Source: Alteromonas indica (GTDB lineage: Bacteria; Pseudomonadota; Gammaproteobacteria; Enterobacterales; Alteromonadaceae). From it: 64,000 bases of DNA. Below the pieces are notes generated by a model. It did no database searches and was not told the DNA's origin. It saw only the letters and a list, made by a program, of their open reading frames with translations. Every line of letters begins with the position of its first letter. Position 1 is the first letter of the stretch. Shown here piece by piece: positions 49,227 through 58,394 of the stretch. The translations under genes were made by a program, and so were the position numbers. The stretch spans positions 101,052 through 165,051 of the forward strand of contig PYVY01000011.1 of the NCBI GenBank assembly GCA_003056425.1, written 5' to 3'.

Positions 49227-50248
49227 TGATGAAAACGATTCTTGTCACCGGCGGTGCCGGCTATATTGGTAGTCATACCACGCTGCAGCTGCTAGAACGT
49301 GACGTACAGGTCATTGTGCTGGATAACCTGGTCAATGCCAGCGCCGAGTCACTGCGCAGGGTAGAAAGTATTACCGGTAAGTCAGTGACGTTTATCCAGG
49401 GTGATATACGTGATTACCCGGTTCTGGATGATATTTTCAGCCAGCACAATATTGATGCAGTGATTCATTTTGCCGGCCTCAAAGCGGTAGGCGAATCAGT
49501 CGAGAAGCCCCTCGATTATTACGAAAACAATGTCTATGGAACGCTAACCCTGTGTAAGGCGATGAGCCAGCACAACGTTAAGAACCTGGTTTTCAGTTCA
49601 TCAGCGACAGTCTACGGCGATCCTGTAGCCCTGCCACTGCACGAGAAAATGGCCACCGGTGAACCGACGAATCCGTATGGTATGTCGAAACTGATGGTTG
49701 AGCATGTGCTGACTGATTTGTACCAATCCGATAACCAGTGGAATATCGTCATACTGCGCTATTTCAATCCGGTTGGGGCGCACTCGTCTGGACAGATAGG
49801 CGAGGATCCGAATGGCATTCCTAACAATTTAATGCCTTATATCTCTCAAGTAGCGACTGGCAAGCTCGCCCAGCTAAGTGTGTTCGGTGACGACTACGAT
49901 ACCGTTGATGGCACCGGAGTACGTGATTATATTCATGTGGAAGATCTGGCAAATGGCCATTTAAAAGCGTTGGATCGTATCGCACTTAATATGGGGCTAG
50001 ATAAATACAACCTGGGTACAGGCCAGGGTTACTCTGTGCTGGAGATGGTCAAAGCATTCGAAAACGCCTCGGGCCAGACTATCAACTATAAGTTGGCCCC
50101 ACGGCGCAGCGGGGATGTTGCGGCCTGTTATGCAGACCCTACATTAGCGGCCCAGGAGCTGAACTGGAATGCTGAAAAAGGGCTGGATGATATGTGTAAA
50201 GATATCTGGAACTGGCAGTCACAGAACCCTAATGGGTATGCAAAATAG
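49226..50248 (+). CDS. galE: UDP-glucose 4-epimerase
   Basis: GalE interconverts UDP-glucose and UDP-galactose. The 340-aa extended SDR has [17 protein letters not shown], the catalytic SSATVYG Ser and the YGMSK motif, and [14 protein letters not shown]. It uses the UDP-glucose made by GalU and can feed the surface polysaccharide. Either ATG (49226 or 49229) may start it. Confidence 0.96.
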   Translation: MMKTILVTGGAGYIGSHTTLQLLERDVQVIVLDNLVNASAESLRRVESITGKSVTFIQGDIRDYPVLDDIFSQHNIDAVIHFAGLKAVGESVEKPLDYYENNVYGTLTLCKAMSQHNVKNLVFSSSATVYGDPVALPLHEKMATGEPTNPYGMSKLMVEHVLTDLYQSDNQWNIVILRYFNPVGAHSSGQIGEDPNGIPNNLMPYISQVATGKLAQLSVFGDDYDTVDGTGVRDYIHVEDLANGHLKALDRIALNMGLDKYNLGTGQGYSVLEMVKAFENASGQTINYKLAPRRSGDVAACYADPTLAAQELNWNAEKGLDDMCKDIWNWQSQNPNGYAK

Positions 50249-50378
50249 TACATCGCGCACGGATGAAACTTTGTGCAGCCAATTTATACTATATACACCT
50301 TCAGCCGCGCAGGGGGTAAAGCTAAACCGCCCGGTTAGGCTCTGGCACTGCGCCAGCATGAAAGAAGTTCGTCACATA

Positions 50379-50400
50379 CGCCCGGCTCGATAGCCGGGCG
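50379..50400. terminator. Hairpin between convergent galE and mlaA
   Basis: CGCCCGGCT and AGCCGGGCG form a strong stem, but no T-run follows on either strand. It could act with Rho or as a 3'-end stabiliser for the two convergent transcripts. Confidence 0.4.
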
Positions 50401-50407
50401 TCATGGC

Positions 50408-51214
50408 CTATTGTTCAGTATCGCCTTCCAGTAACGCTTCAAAGTCAGAAAAATCTTCCTGTTGCTGCTCTTGATCAATAGCCTTTTCGCCCACTTCACC
50501 GTCCGTCACTCTAAACTCCAGATTCTGAAAATATGCGTTTTTAACAAAAGAGTACTGATCGAAAGATTGCTCTAACTGTTGTTCCTGATCAATAAGCGAC
50601 GCGCGTCCTTCTAACAGCGAGACCACAAAGGTTGCGATAGAAAAGTTAGTGTTTAATATCGACATGGGATAGTAATACCCATCGGCTACCCGACCGGTAA
50701 AACTTCTGGGATCCGATGGACCCAAACCTGGCAACATTAAAAATGGCCCGGTGTCGACGCCCCATACCGCCAATACCTCACCAAAACTTTCACGCTGGCG
50801 CTCTACGCCTATTTTACTGGCGACATCAATCGTGCCTAACAGCCCCACCGTGGAATTTATTAAAAACCGTGCAAGGCTATCCATGCCGTGGTCAAAATCG
50901 CCTTGCAACATATTATTTAAAAAATTAGCTGGTTCTTCCAGGTTATTTGCCGCATTAAGCAACCCGGTACGGGCGAATTGAGGCATAACAGTGGTATAAC
51001 CTACCGTAACCGGGCGCAGTATGTAGGCATCCAGAATTTCCCAGTTAAAATCCCAAATATCGCGGTTAACTGACTCGAACGGATCCCGGGGGTCAGATAC
51101 ATTAGCAGGGTTGTTCTGCTCGGCTTGTTCCTGGGCCGTATTGGAGGCGCAGCCAGACAATATGCCAGCTGTCATCAACAGGCCGAAAAACATGGCGCGT
51201 TTGGTATTCTTCAC
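50408..51214 (-). CDS. mlaA: Outer-membrane lipid asymmetry lipoprotein MlaA (VacJ)
   Basis: MlaA sits in the outer membrane and removes misplaced phospholipids from the outer leaflet, passing them to MlaC. The 268-aa precursor has a lipoprotein signal (ILSGC, Cys22) and the family core DPRDPFESVNRDIWDFNWEI, LNNMLQGDFDHGMDSLARFL, FGEVLAVWGVDTGPFLMLP. It ends in an acidic Gln/Glu-rich tail. The start is GTG at 51214, overlapping the ccmI stop as GTGA, which puts it at the end of the ccm operon. Confidence 0.95.
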   Translation of the reverse strand: MKNTKRAMFFGLLMTAGILSGCASNTAQEQAEQNNPANVSDPRDPFESVNRDIWDFNWEILDAYILRPVTVGYTTVMPQFARTGLLNAANNLEEPANFLNNMLQGDFDHGMDSLARFLINSTVGLLGTIDVASKIGVERQRESFGEVLAVWGVDTGPFLMLPGLGPSDPRSFTGRVADGYYYPMSILNTNFSIATFVVSLLEGRASLIDQEQQLEQSFDQYSFVKNAYFQNLEFRVTDGEVGEKAIDQEQQQEDFSDFEALLEGDTEQ

Positions 51215-52491
51215 TTAAGTTCCTTATTGATCATAATAGATTGCTGAGAATGCCCCTGGCTCGTTAGATCCACCATACTTACCCCTTCAAAATCACCTAT
51301 GGCTGGCATCACATCCTCATCAGCAGAAATTCGTGCAACTAACTTAGCTTTGCTAAGCTGGGCGAGAGTAAAAGCTGGCGTCATTGCATCGGCTTCGGTA
51401 AGCGTAACGGTGACCGGCAGCGCTGATAAAGGTTGTTTTACGACTGCTGCGGGCATCCGGTTTGATCCATCTTGTTGCTGCGCGAAAACAATTAAAAAGC
51501 CTGTCTCAGGTAGCTGTACCGGATCAATATCCGGCCCCAGCGAAACCGTAATGGTCAGACTTAGCGGGCTTTGCTCCTCAGTGACCTGGCCGCCCATTTC
51601 AGCAATCCGCGTTTGTAAGCTTTGCCGAATCTGGCTATCCCGCGGAAGCAAGGACTCAACCTGGGCATAATACCGCTCAGTGGTATCAAGATCACCTAAT
51701 TGCGCCGCAGCCACTGCCATCATTAACGCATAATTATTATTACCCGGATAACGACTGAGCTGAGTCGATAACAACGACTTTGCATGTCTGACATTATCGG
51801 CTTGACTGCCAGCCATCAATGCCTGGATGTAACTGCTTACAATTTGCTCATTGGTGTTATCCAGATTATAGGCTTTACTCAGTGCTTCCCTGGCTTCATC
51901 TTCACGGCCGGCAGCCGCATAAATCCGGCCCAAAAACATCCAGCCCTGGGCATCGTCTGCCTGCCAGCGTAAACGTTGGCGGATAGCCAGAGTTAGCTGG
52001 TTCAGGTCTTGCTGGGTAAAGTCTTGGGCACTGCCTTCGGTCAGCTTTCGGGATAATCCTGGCAACGCGGCGACTGCCTGCTCGCTATAGGCCAGTTTAC
52101 CTAAATGATTAGCTTTAATATAGGTAAGGCCTGCACACGCCACCGCCAGTATTGCCCCGGCCACTATCCAGCCTGTAGCAGATTGGGTGTTCTGGGCGGC
52201 ACTGTCGCGATGTTCATCTACCAGCGCCAACTTAAGCTCGTCGCTGGCCTGACGGGCGTCTTGATCTGTAATCAGCCCCTGCCGAGCCTCTTCCTCTAGC
52301 TCTAGCAACCGTTGGCGAATGAGAGCAATATTCGAAGTAGTGCCTGAATAAGCAGTAGCTGACTCGTTTTGGAGTCTTGTTCGTTCCTCATAGCCAGAGC
52401 GTCGCTTACGCATTAACCAGGGCCAGCTGGCAAATAGCGATAGCAGGGTGATCAGCCCACTTACGGCCAAATGAAACCAGGAAGCGCTCAT
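51211..52491 (-). CDS. ccmI: c-type cytochrome biogenesis protein CcmI
   Basis: CcmI (CycH) delivers apocytochrome c to the haem ligation complex. The 426-aa protein has an N-terminal membrane segment (about 7-26), a cytoplasmic loop with a leucine-zipper-like helix (IALIRQRLLELEEEARQGLI), a second membrane segment (about 106-124), TPR repeats (about 185-290) and a C-terminal beta domain (about 305-415). It overlaps ccmH and mlaA by 4 bases each. Confidence 0.93.
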   Translation of the reverse strand: MSASWFHLAVSGLITLLSLFASWPWLMRKRRSGYEERTRLQNESATAYSGTTSNIALIRQRLLELEEEARQGLITDQDARQASDELKLALVDEHRDSAAQNTQSATGWIVAGAILAVACAGLTYIKANHLGKLAYSEQAVAALPGLSRKLTEGSAQDFTQQDLNQLTLAIRQRLRWQADDAQGWMFLGRIYAAAGREDEAREALSKAYNLDNTNEQIVSSYIQALMAGSQADNVRHAKSLLSTQLSRYPGNNNYALMMAVAAAQLGDLDTTERYYAQVESLLPRDSQIRQSLQTRIAEMGGQVTEEQSPLSLTITVSLGPDIDPVQLPETGFLIVFAQQQDGSNRMPAAVVKQPLSALPVTVTLTEADAMTPAFTLAQLSKAKLVARISADEDVMPAIGDFEGVSMVDLTSQGHSQQSIMINKELK

Positions 52492-52946
52492 GGCTTATCC
52501 TGTTTAAGTAGCTTTTCAGCCTGGGCCAGCCGCTGCGCCATATCTTCCACCGGGGCAGGTTTACGCCGCCGGTATAACACCCAAAAGCCAGCACCGGCAA
52601 ACAGTACCGGTAATAACCATAACCAAATAGTCGCTACAGTTAGCGGGGGTTCGTAGTAAACAAAGTCGCCATACCGGGCTTTCATATAAGCAATAACGTC
52701 TTCTGCAGACTGCCCATCCTGTAATAACTGATACACCTTGCGCCGCATATCACGGGCAATCATAGCGTCGGAATCAGCAATATTCTGGTTTTGGCACATG
52801 GGGCAACGGAGCTGACTGGTGAGCGTTTGAAACGTTTCCCGCTGCTGCGCATTGGCAAATTGATAGTTATCCTGGCCGGTAGCGCCAACACTGCTCTTAC
52901 TTACGATTGCCAGTAACACCAGCCCTATCAACAAACCCAGTTTCAT
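52488..52946 (-). CDS. ccmH: Cytochrome c maturation protein CcmH
   Basis: CcmH is a thiol-disulfide protein that keeps the apocytochrome CxxCH motif reduced. The 152-aa protein has a signal segment, the LRCPMCQNQNIADSDA redox motif (about 48-63), and a C-terminal membrane segment (about 104-122). This is the short CcmH form, with the TPR part encoded separately as ccmI. Starts and stops overlap its neighbours by 4 bases. Confidence 0.95.
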   Translation of the reverse strand: MKLGLLIGLVLLAIVSKSSVGATGQDNYQFANAQQRETFQTLTSQLRCPMCQNQNIADSDAMIARDMRRKVYQLLQDGQSAEDVIAYMKARYGDFVYYEPPLTVATIWLWLLPVLFAGAGFWVLYRRRKPAPVEDMAQRLAQAEKLLKQDKP

Positions 52947-53527
52947 GGCGTATTCTCTTTGACCAATTGATGGTACATGGGCCCAACTTTAGTCGTCCAA
53001 ACCCGCTCGTTTATATCGCCGATATGGTGCATTCTGATGACCCCGTGCTGGTCAATAACAAAATGTTCTGGCGCGCCGGTAACCCCTAAATCTAATGACA
53101 TATCTCGATATACATCGTAAATATTAAAGGCATACGGATTACCATACTGGCTCAGCATAGTTTGCACTTCCTTACGTACCGCAGTAATGGTTTTCCCGCC
53201 GAAATCAGGATCAATATCCTGATCAAAGTACAAGCCAACAAATTTTACCCGCTCGTTATCTGCCAGATAGGTTAAATAAGGTAGTTCGACCGCACAAGTA
53301 ACACACCACACCCCCCATACGTTGAGAATGGTAACCTCGCCTTGTAGATCGGCGGGCGTGTACTGACGTTCCTCGTGCATCAGATCGGGCAAACTAAATT
53401 CCGGTAAAGGCTGATTAAGAATTTGCGAATCCCGTGCTCTGGGGTCAGCAGAGAGTCCCTGATACAAAAACACTATCACAGCGACAAATATTACCAACGG
53501 CAAGGCTACTAACCAGGTTCTTTTCAT
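52943..53527 (-). CDS. ccmG: Thiol:disulfide interchange protein CcmG (DsbE)
   Basis: CcmG is a membrane-anchored thioredoxin-like reductase that supplies electrons for apocytochrome c reduction. The 194-aa protein has an N-terminal anchor (about 5-23) and the active site WGVWCVTCAVELPYL (WCxxC near residue 73), followed by GLYFDQDIDPDF and the cis-Pro region GVTGAPEHFVID. It overlaps ccmF and ccmH. Confidence 0.95.
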   Translation of the reverse strand: MKRTWLVALPLVIFVAVIVFLYQGLSADPRARDSQILNQPLPEFSLPDLMHEERQYTPADLQGEVTILNVWGVWCVTCAVELPYLTYLADNERVKFVGLYFDQDIDPDFGGKTITAVRKEVQTMLSQYGNPYAFNIYDVYRDMSLDLGVTGAPEHFVIDQHGVIRMHHIGDINERVWTTKVGPMYHQLVKENTP

Positions 53528-55518
53528 AAGTGCTCCGCGTGTGGTTGGCGCGGTGCTGCCCCTGACTTACCGCCTGAGGAAGCCGTCAGTCGGTAGCGAC
53601 GATCGCTGATTGCCAGAATACCGGCTAACGCCATAATGCCGCCCCCGCCCCAAATCCATATTACAAACGGTTTAATGTAAATACGTACAGCCCAGGCCCC
53701 CTCTCCTAATGGCTCGCCCAGCGCAATGAATAAGTCGCGGGTTAACCCTGAATCAATAGCAGCTTCGGTCATTGGCATTTTTTGCACCGTGTATATGCGT
53801 TTTTGGGGGTGCAAACGGGTAATTAATTGCGTATTGGCAAACACACTGAACTGACCGACATCAGCCAGATAATTTGGCCCGGTAAGCTGTCGATGGCTAT
53901 CAAATACAAACCGATAATCGCCTACCGTGATGGAATCACCGGGCGCCATTCGCACGTCTCTTTCCTGTTCATAGTTGCTTACCAGCGTAATACCAATAAG
54001 TGCGACGGCAAAGCCAACATGCCCTAATACCATCGCCCAGTGACTACGGGTCAGTAGCCGCAACCGCTGTGTCACACTTAATTGTTTATTCAGGCTGGTG
54101 ACCCGTTGCATGACCTCCTGCACCGTACAGATAAGAATCCAGAATGCCAGTAGCATCCCCAGAACGGCCATGTAAGCCGGTTGAGAATAAGAGAAATTTA
54201 CTAACAAAGCGGCTGCCAGGCTTAAACCAAATGCAATAACCATCTGCCTGATCATTGCTTTCGCCGGCTGACTTTTCCAGCGTGTCAGTGGCCCAAGGCC
54301 CAAAGTAAACACAAACGGTACAATAAGATAAACAAACATTTTGTTGAAAAACGGCGCCCCTATAGAGATTGAGCCAAGACCAATCTCTTTATGTACCAGC
54401 GGTAACAAGGTCCCCAGTAGGACCACAATAGTTGCAGCACAGAGAAACAGATTGTTGCCCATCAATAGTACTTCACGAGACCACATCTGGTAACGCGCTA
54501 CGCTGGTCAAAGCGCTGGCACGTATAGCATAAAGCAATAGTGCGGCGCCGCTCAGCAGGACTAAAATACCTAAAATAAACAGGCCCCGGGTAGGGTCGCT
54601 GGCAAAGGAGTGCACCGATACAATCACCCCGGAGCGCACCAAAAATGTACCCAACAGACTTAACGAGAACGCCCCTATCGCCAGTAATACGGTCCAGGAT
54701 TTAAATACTTTGCGCTTTTCTGTAACCGCTAGCGAATGCATCAGGGCGGTGCCCACTAACCAAGGCATAAAAGAAGCATTTTCAACCGGATCCCAAAACC
54801 ACCAGCCTCCCCAGCCAAGCTCGTAATATGCCCACCAGCTTCCCAGACATATTCCCACTGTCAGGAACGACCATGCGGCGATGACCCATGGCCTTGACCA
54901 GCGTGCCCAGGTAGAATCCAACCGACCACTGATTAACGCAGCTATAGCAAACGCAAACGCCACGGCAAATCCAACATACCCCATATACAACATAGGCGGA
55001 TGAATAATCATGCCAAAGTCCTGCAGTAACGGGTTCAGATCCCGGCCATCGACCGGGAAAAAGGGCAGTAAACTGTCAAACGGATTGGACGTCAGCAGCA
55101 TAAACAGATAAAAGCCTATCGCCACAATACCCAGTACCGCTAACACTCTGGCGACCATCTCCTGCGGTATACTGCGGCTGAACATGGCAACCGCCAGCGT
55201 CCACACACTGAGCATCAACACCCATAACAGAAAAGAGCCTTCGTGGCCGCCCCATACGGCAGTGATTTTATAATGTAAGGGAAGCTTGCTATTGGAATGC
55301 GATGCCACATATGCCACCGAAAAATCATCCGTGGCAAAGGCGTAGCAAAGACACAGAAAGGCGATAGCGGTAAACAAAAACATTGATACGGCTAAGGGGC
55401 GGGCGGTGGCCATTAGCCGTGGGTGTTGGCGGGTAGCACCGGCCATCGGGTAAACAGCCAGTAATACAGCACTGACTAACGCTAAATGCAACGCAATGTT
55501 GCCTAACTCAGGGATCAT
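53524..55518 (-). CDS. ccmF: Haem lyase CcmF
   Basis: CcmF, with CcmH and CcmI, attaches haem to apocytochrome c in the periplasm. The 664-aa membrane protein has about 14-15 hydrophobic segments and the tryptophan-rich haem-handling motif [19 protein letters not shown] near residue 235. The order and 4-base overlaps with ccmE and ccmG match the standard operon. Confidence 0.96.
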   Translation of the reverse strand: MIPELGNIALHLALVSAVLLAVYPMAGATRQHPRLMATARPLAVSMFLFTAIAFLCLCYAFATDDFSVAYVASHSNSKLPLHYKITAVWGGHEGSFLLWVLMLSVWTLAVAMFSRSIPQEMVARVLAVLGIVAIGFYLFMLLTSNPFDSLLPFFPVDGRDLNPLLQDFGMIIHPPMLYMGYVGFAVAFAFAIAALISGRLDSTWARWSRPWVIAAWSFLTVGICLGSWWAYYELGWGGWWFWDPVENASFMPWLVGTALMHSLAVTEKRKVFKSWTVLLAIGAFSLSLLGTFLVRSGVIVSVHSFASDPTRGLFILGILVLLSGAALLLYAIRASALTSVARYQMWSREVLLMGNNLFLCAATIVVLLGTLLPLVHKEIGLGSISIGAPFFNKMFVYLIVPFVFTLGLGPLTRWKSQPAKAMIRQMVIAFGLSLAAALLVNFSYSQPAYMAVLGMLLAFWILICTVQEVMQRVTSLNKQLSVTQRLRLLTRSHWAMVLGHVGFAVALIGITLVSNYEQERDVRMAPGDSITVGDYRFVFDSHRQLTGPNYLADVGQFSVFANTQLITRLHPQKRIYTVQKMPMTEAAIDSGLTRDLFIALGEPLGEGAWAVRIYIKPFVIWIWGGGGIMALAGILAISDRRYRLTASSGGKSGAAPRQPHAEHL

Positions 55519-55988
55519 AAGGGCGCGCCTGACGAGGCCGCCGGTTTAACATGTTTAATGCCCTTCATTTTTTCGGCTAACGCGGGAGGCATGTATTCTT
55601 CATCGTGTTTAGCCAGCACTTCTTGAGCCTCAATAGCGCTAGCACTGGTTAAAACGCCGGTGGCGACAATGCCCTGACCCTCACGGAATAAATCCGGTAA
55701 TATTCCGTTATACGACACCGTCACTGGCGGCCCCGTATCAATCAAATCGAAGGTAACTTCCAGCGTTTGCGGATTGCGGTATACGGAGCCAGGTACCACC
55801 ATACCGCCAATACGTAGTCGCTGGCCAACCGCAGGTTTGGTGCCGGCTTTACCTTCAATAATTTCACTGGGCGTATAAAACAAATCAATATTATCGTTGA
55901 GTGCAAATAGCATTAAAGCCACCGCTGCACTAAGCAGCCCGCCGATAGCCGCAATGATCGTTAAACGCTGCTTTCTTCTTGGAGTCAT
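55515..55988 (-). CDS. ccmE: Haem chaperone CcmE
   Basis: CcmE carries haem covalently from CcmC to CcmF. The 157-aa protein has an N-terminal membrane anchor (about 8-29), an OB-fold ([16 protein letters not shown] onward), and the haem-binding histidine in [18 protein letters not shown]. The C-terminus is short and flexible, as usual. Confidence 0.95.
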   Translation of the reverse strand: MTPRRKQRLTIIAAIGGLLSAAVALMLFALNDNIDLFYTPSEIIEGKAGTKPAVGQRLRIGGMVVPGSVYRNPQTLEVTFDLIDTGPPVTVSYNGILPDLFREGQGIVATGVLTSASAIEAQEVLAKHDEEYMPPALAEKMKGIKHVKPAASSGAPL

Positions 55989-56203
55989 ACGGTATCCTTT
56001 CGCTGCGCGGCCTGCGTGCGCGCCACCTGAATGCGTTGTTGGCGATAAGCTTCCTGGCGGATCTCTTTATCAAGGATTTTACGCTCATACCAGCCGGCTA
56101 TCACCAACAGCAACATTACACTAAACGACACCCCAAAAGACAGCCAGACATACAGACCATAGCCGCCCATGGCAATAAATTCGGCGAAGGAATCAAAGTT
56201 CAT
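55985..56203 (-). CDS. ccmD: Haem exporter protein CcmD
   Basis: CcmD is a small single-span membrane protein that helps release haem-bound CcmE from CcmABC. I start it at the ATG at 56203, giving 72 aa that begin [20 protein letters not shown], a typical CcmD N-terminus, followed by one membrane segment and a basic tail. The frame is open to 56287 but that part overlaps ccmC. It overlaps the ccmC stop by 11 bases. Confidence 0.92.
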   Translation of the reverse strand: MNFDSFAEFIAMGGYGLYVWLSFGVSFSVMLLLVIAGWYERKILDKEIRQEAYRQQRIQVARTQAAQRKDTV

Positions 56204-56948
56204 TTTTCGCCTCGTTGGAATGTACCAGTTGTTGTACCCAGGGCCGGCGCTGCTCGCGGCGGATGATTTCATTTTTAAGGCGCACACAAGAGATCGTAAA
56301 AATAAACGCCGCCATGCCCACGATATTAATTAGCAATGGCCAGAGCATTTGTGTCGCAATGGCCGGTTTATCAAGACGGGTAATTGTGGCCCCCTGATGT
56401 AAGGTGTTCCACCACTGCACGGAAAAATGTATCACCGGAACATTTACCACCCCCACCAGCGCCATTACCCCCGCCGCCTTGCCCGCCTGTTGTTTATCAT
56501 CAAATGCACAGTACAGCGCAATCACGCCACAATATAAAAACAGTAAAATCAATTCAGAGGTTAACCGCGCATCCCAAACCCACCAAGCCCCCCACATAGG
56601 TTTACCCCAGGCGGCGCCGGTAAATAAGGCTATAAATGTGACAGCCGCCCCCACCGGGGCGATAGCTATCATAGCCATAAATGCCGTACGCCATTGCCAT
56701 ACCAGGCCTACCAAGGCGGCCACGGCCATAGCTATATAGGTACTCATGCTTAGCATCGCCGCGGGTACATGAATGTAGATAATGCGAAATGCATCGCCCT
56801 GCTGATAGTCTGAGGGTGCAAATAACAAGCCCCATACGGTGCCGGTAACCAGACACCCCATACTAATAGCAGCAAACCAAGGTATAAGCCGATTACACAA
56901 CGAATAAGCAGCTTCGGTTTTAGCGTATTGGTGTAACCACATAAACAT
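56193..56948 (-). CDS. ccmC: Haem exporter protein CcmC
   Basis: CcmC loads haem onto CcmE. From the ATG at 56948 it is 251 aa (E. coli 245), with six membrane segments and the haem-binding motif WGKPMWGAWWVWDARLTSEL. The open frame extends upstream through ccmB in another frame and is not used. The start overlaps the ccmB stop by one base; a second ATG lies two codons in. Confidence 0.95.
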   Translation of the reverse strand: MFMWLHQYAKTEAAYSLCNRLIPWFAAISMGCLVTGTVWGLLFAPSDYQQGDAFRIIYIHVPAAMLSMSTYIAMAVAALVGLVWQWRTAFMAMIAIAPVGAAVTFIALFTGAAWGKPMWGAWWVWDARLTSELILLFLYCGVIALYCAFDDKQQAGKAAGVMALVGVVNVPVIHFSVQWWNTLHQGATITRLDKPAIATQMLWPLLINIVGMAAFIFTISCVRLKNEIIRREQRRPWVQQLVHSNEAKNEL

Positions 56949-57619
56949 CAGTGTTGACTCACTTTCAATGCATAGACGGTCGCCAACGGGGCCAGTGCCA
57001 ACGCAACCAGAAACATCGCGCCTATGACAGCCAGTTGTGGCGTGTAAGACAAACCCATTGCTGCTGACTCTACCGCAGAGGTGGCAAAAATCAATAACGG
57101 AATCAAAACCGGTAGCATCAACAAGGACGGTAGCAGGCCACCCTTGGGCACCCCGACGGTCAGCCCCATGGCTATGGCTGCCATCAATGATAACAGCGGG
57201 GTACCCAATAACAGGGACAAAAACAGCGCCACCGCCATCGTTAGGGTTTGATTGAGTAAGATGGAAAATAGCGGTGTGAGCAACAGCACGGGTATAAAGC
57301 AAACTAGCCAGTGCGCGGTAATTTTAGCCAGTACCAGTTGGTAAAGTGGGTGGCCGCTTAACATCATCTGTTCCAGCGAGCCATCGTTGAAATCCTCTTT
57401 AAACAGCCGGTCCATACCCAATAAGGAGGCCAGGATAGCCGCTACCCATATAACGCCCGGGCCAATACGCTGCAGTATGTCGGGCCCGGGGCCCACCGCA
57501 ATAGGAAATAACGTTATTACAATCAGCAAAAATAAAAGAGGCTGGGCCAACTCGGCTTTTTGTCTGAATGCTAAGGCGAGGTCCCGTTTAAACACGCCAT
57601 AAAAAAGCGTTGTCACCAC
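56948..57619 (-). CDS. ccmB: Haem exporter membrane protein CcmB
   Basis: CcmB is the membrane partner of ATPase CcmA in the release of holo-CcmE. The 223-aa protein has six hydrophobic segments and the family segment FKEDFNDGSLEQMMLSGHPL. Two adjacent GTG codons (57619 and 57616) could start it; the second would give a GTGA overlap with ccmA. Confidence 0.94.
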   Translation of the reverse strand: MVTTLFYGVFKRDLALAFRQKAELAQPLLFLLIVITLFPIAVGPGPDILQRIGPGVIWVAAILASLLGMDRLFKEDFNDGSLEQMMLSGHPLYQLVLAKITAHWLVCFIPVLLLTPLFSILLNQTLTMAVALFLSLLLGTPLLSLMAAIAMGLTVGVPKGGLLPSLLMLPVLIPLLIFATSAVESAAMGLSYTPQLAVIGAMFLVALALAPLATVYALKVSQH

Positions 57620-58233
57620 CGATACTCCAAATCCAAGGACTGAACTTTGCCTACGGCCGAGGTCATAACATGATGCGAGGTCAACATAACCGCCCCACCC
57701 TGTGTAACAAAATTATTTAAGGCGTTTTCCAGCATACCTATAGTGCGGATATCCAAGGCTGTAAAGGGCTCATCAAGCAGCCAAACCATAGCAGGCTTTA
57801 ACCATAATCGAGCCAATGCAACTTTGCGTTGTTGCCCAGCCGATAAGGCTTTTACAGGCAAGGTTTCCAGGCCGGTCAATTCCAATGCAGCCAAACGGTC
57901 ATACAGTTGTGCCGAACTGATTTTTACGCCATGCTGAGCGCACCAGTAGTATAGATTTTCTATCGCATTCAGGGTCAGGTTTAAGCCATTTTTATGGCCA
58001 AGGTAAACCAGTTGTGTGAAATAGTCCGAACCTAGAGATTGATTCTGCCAGCTAATGTGACCTGAATCAGCAGCACTCAGGCCAGCTAAAATACGCAGTA
58101 AACTGGTTTTGCCTGCCCCATTTGGCCCGCGCAGGTGAACCAGTTGTCCTGCGCTAAGTGTTACAGACAGATTATCAAATAATACTCTGTCCTGTTTGAT
58201 GCAAGACAGCTCACTGGCAACTAATTGGGACAA
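57613..58233 (-). CDS. ccmA: Haem exporter ATPase CcmA
   Basis: CcmA is the ABC ATPase of the CcmAB complex. The 206-aa protein has Walker A GPNGAGKTS (about 35-43), the signature LSAGQQRKVALARL, and Walker B MVWLLDEPFTALD. It is the first gene of the ccmABCDEFGHI-mlaA operon, whose promoter should lie in the 161 bases shared with the divergent FliK-like gene. Confidence 0.96.
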   Translation of the reverse strand: MSQLVASELSCIKQDRVLFDNLSVTLSAGQLVHLRGPNGAGKTSLLRILAGLSAADSGHISWQNQSLGSDYFTQLVYLGHKNGLNLTLNAIENLYYWCAQHGVKISSAQLYDRLAALELTGLETLPVKALSAGQQRKVALARLWLKPAMVWLLDEPFTALDIRTIGMLENALNNFVTQGGAVMLTSHHVMTSAVGKVQSLDLEYRW

Positions 58234-58394
58234 GAAAGCGCTTCCGTTCTGGTAACTTAGCGATAATTTAACGTCAGTCTACCATAATATTAACCCAGCG
58301 TGACTATCTGGGAAATCCGGGTATAAGGAATTTATTGGTTAATGTTTTGTCATCAATTGCTCAAGCATTCAGAAGTTGTGGTCGATAACCGGAC

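Noticed and set aside
56951..57302. Upstream extension of the ccmC frame
   Set aside because: It lies wholly within ccmB in another frame. The ATG at 56948 gives the normal CcmC length and N-terminus.
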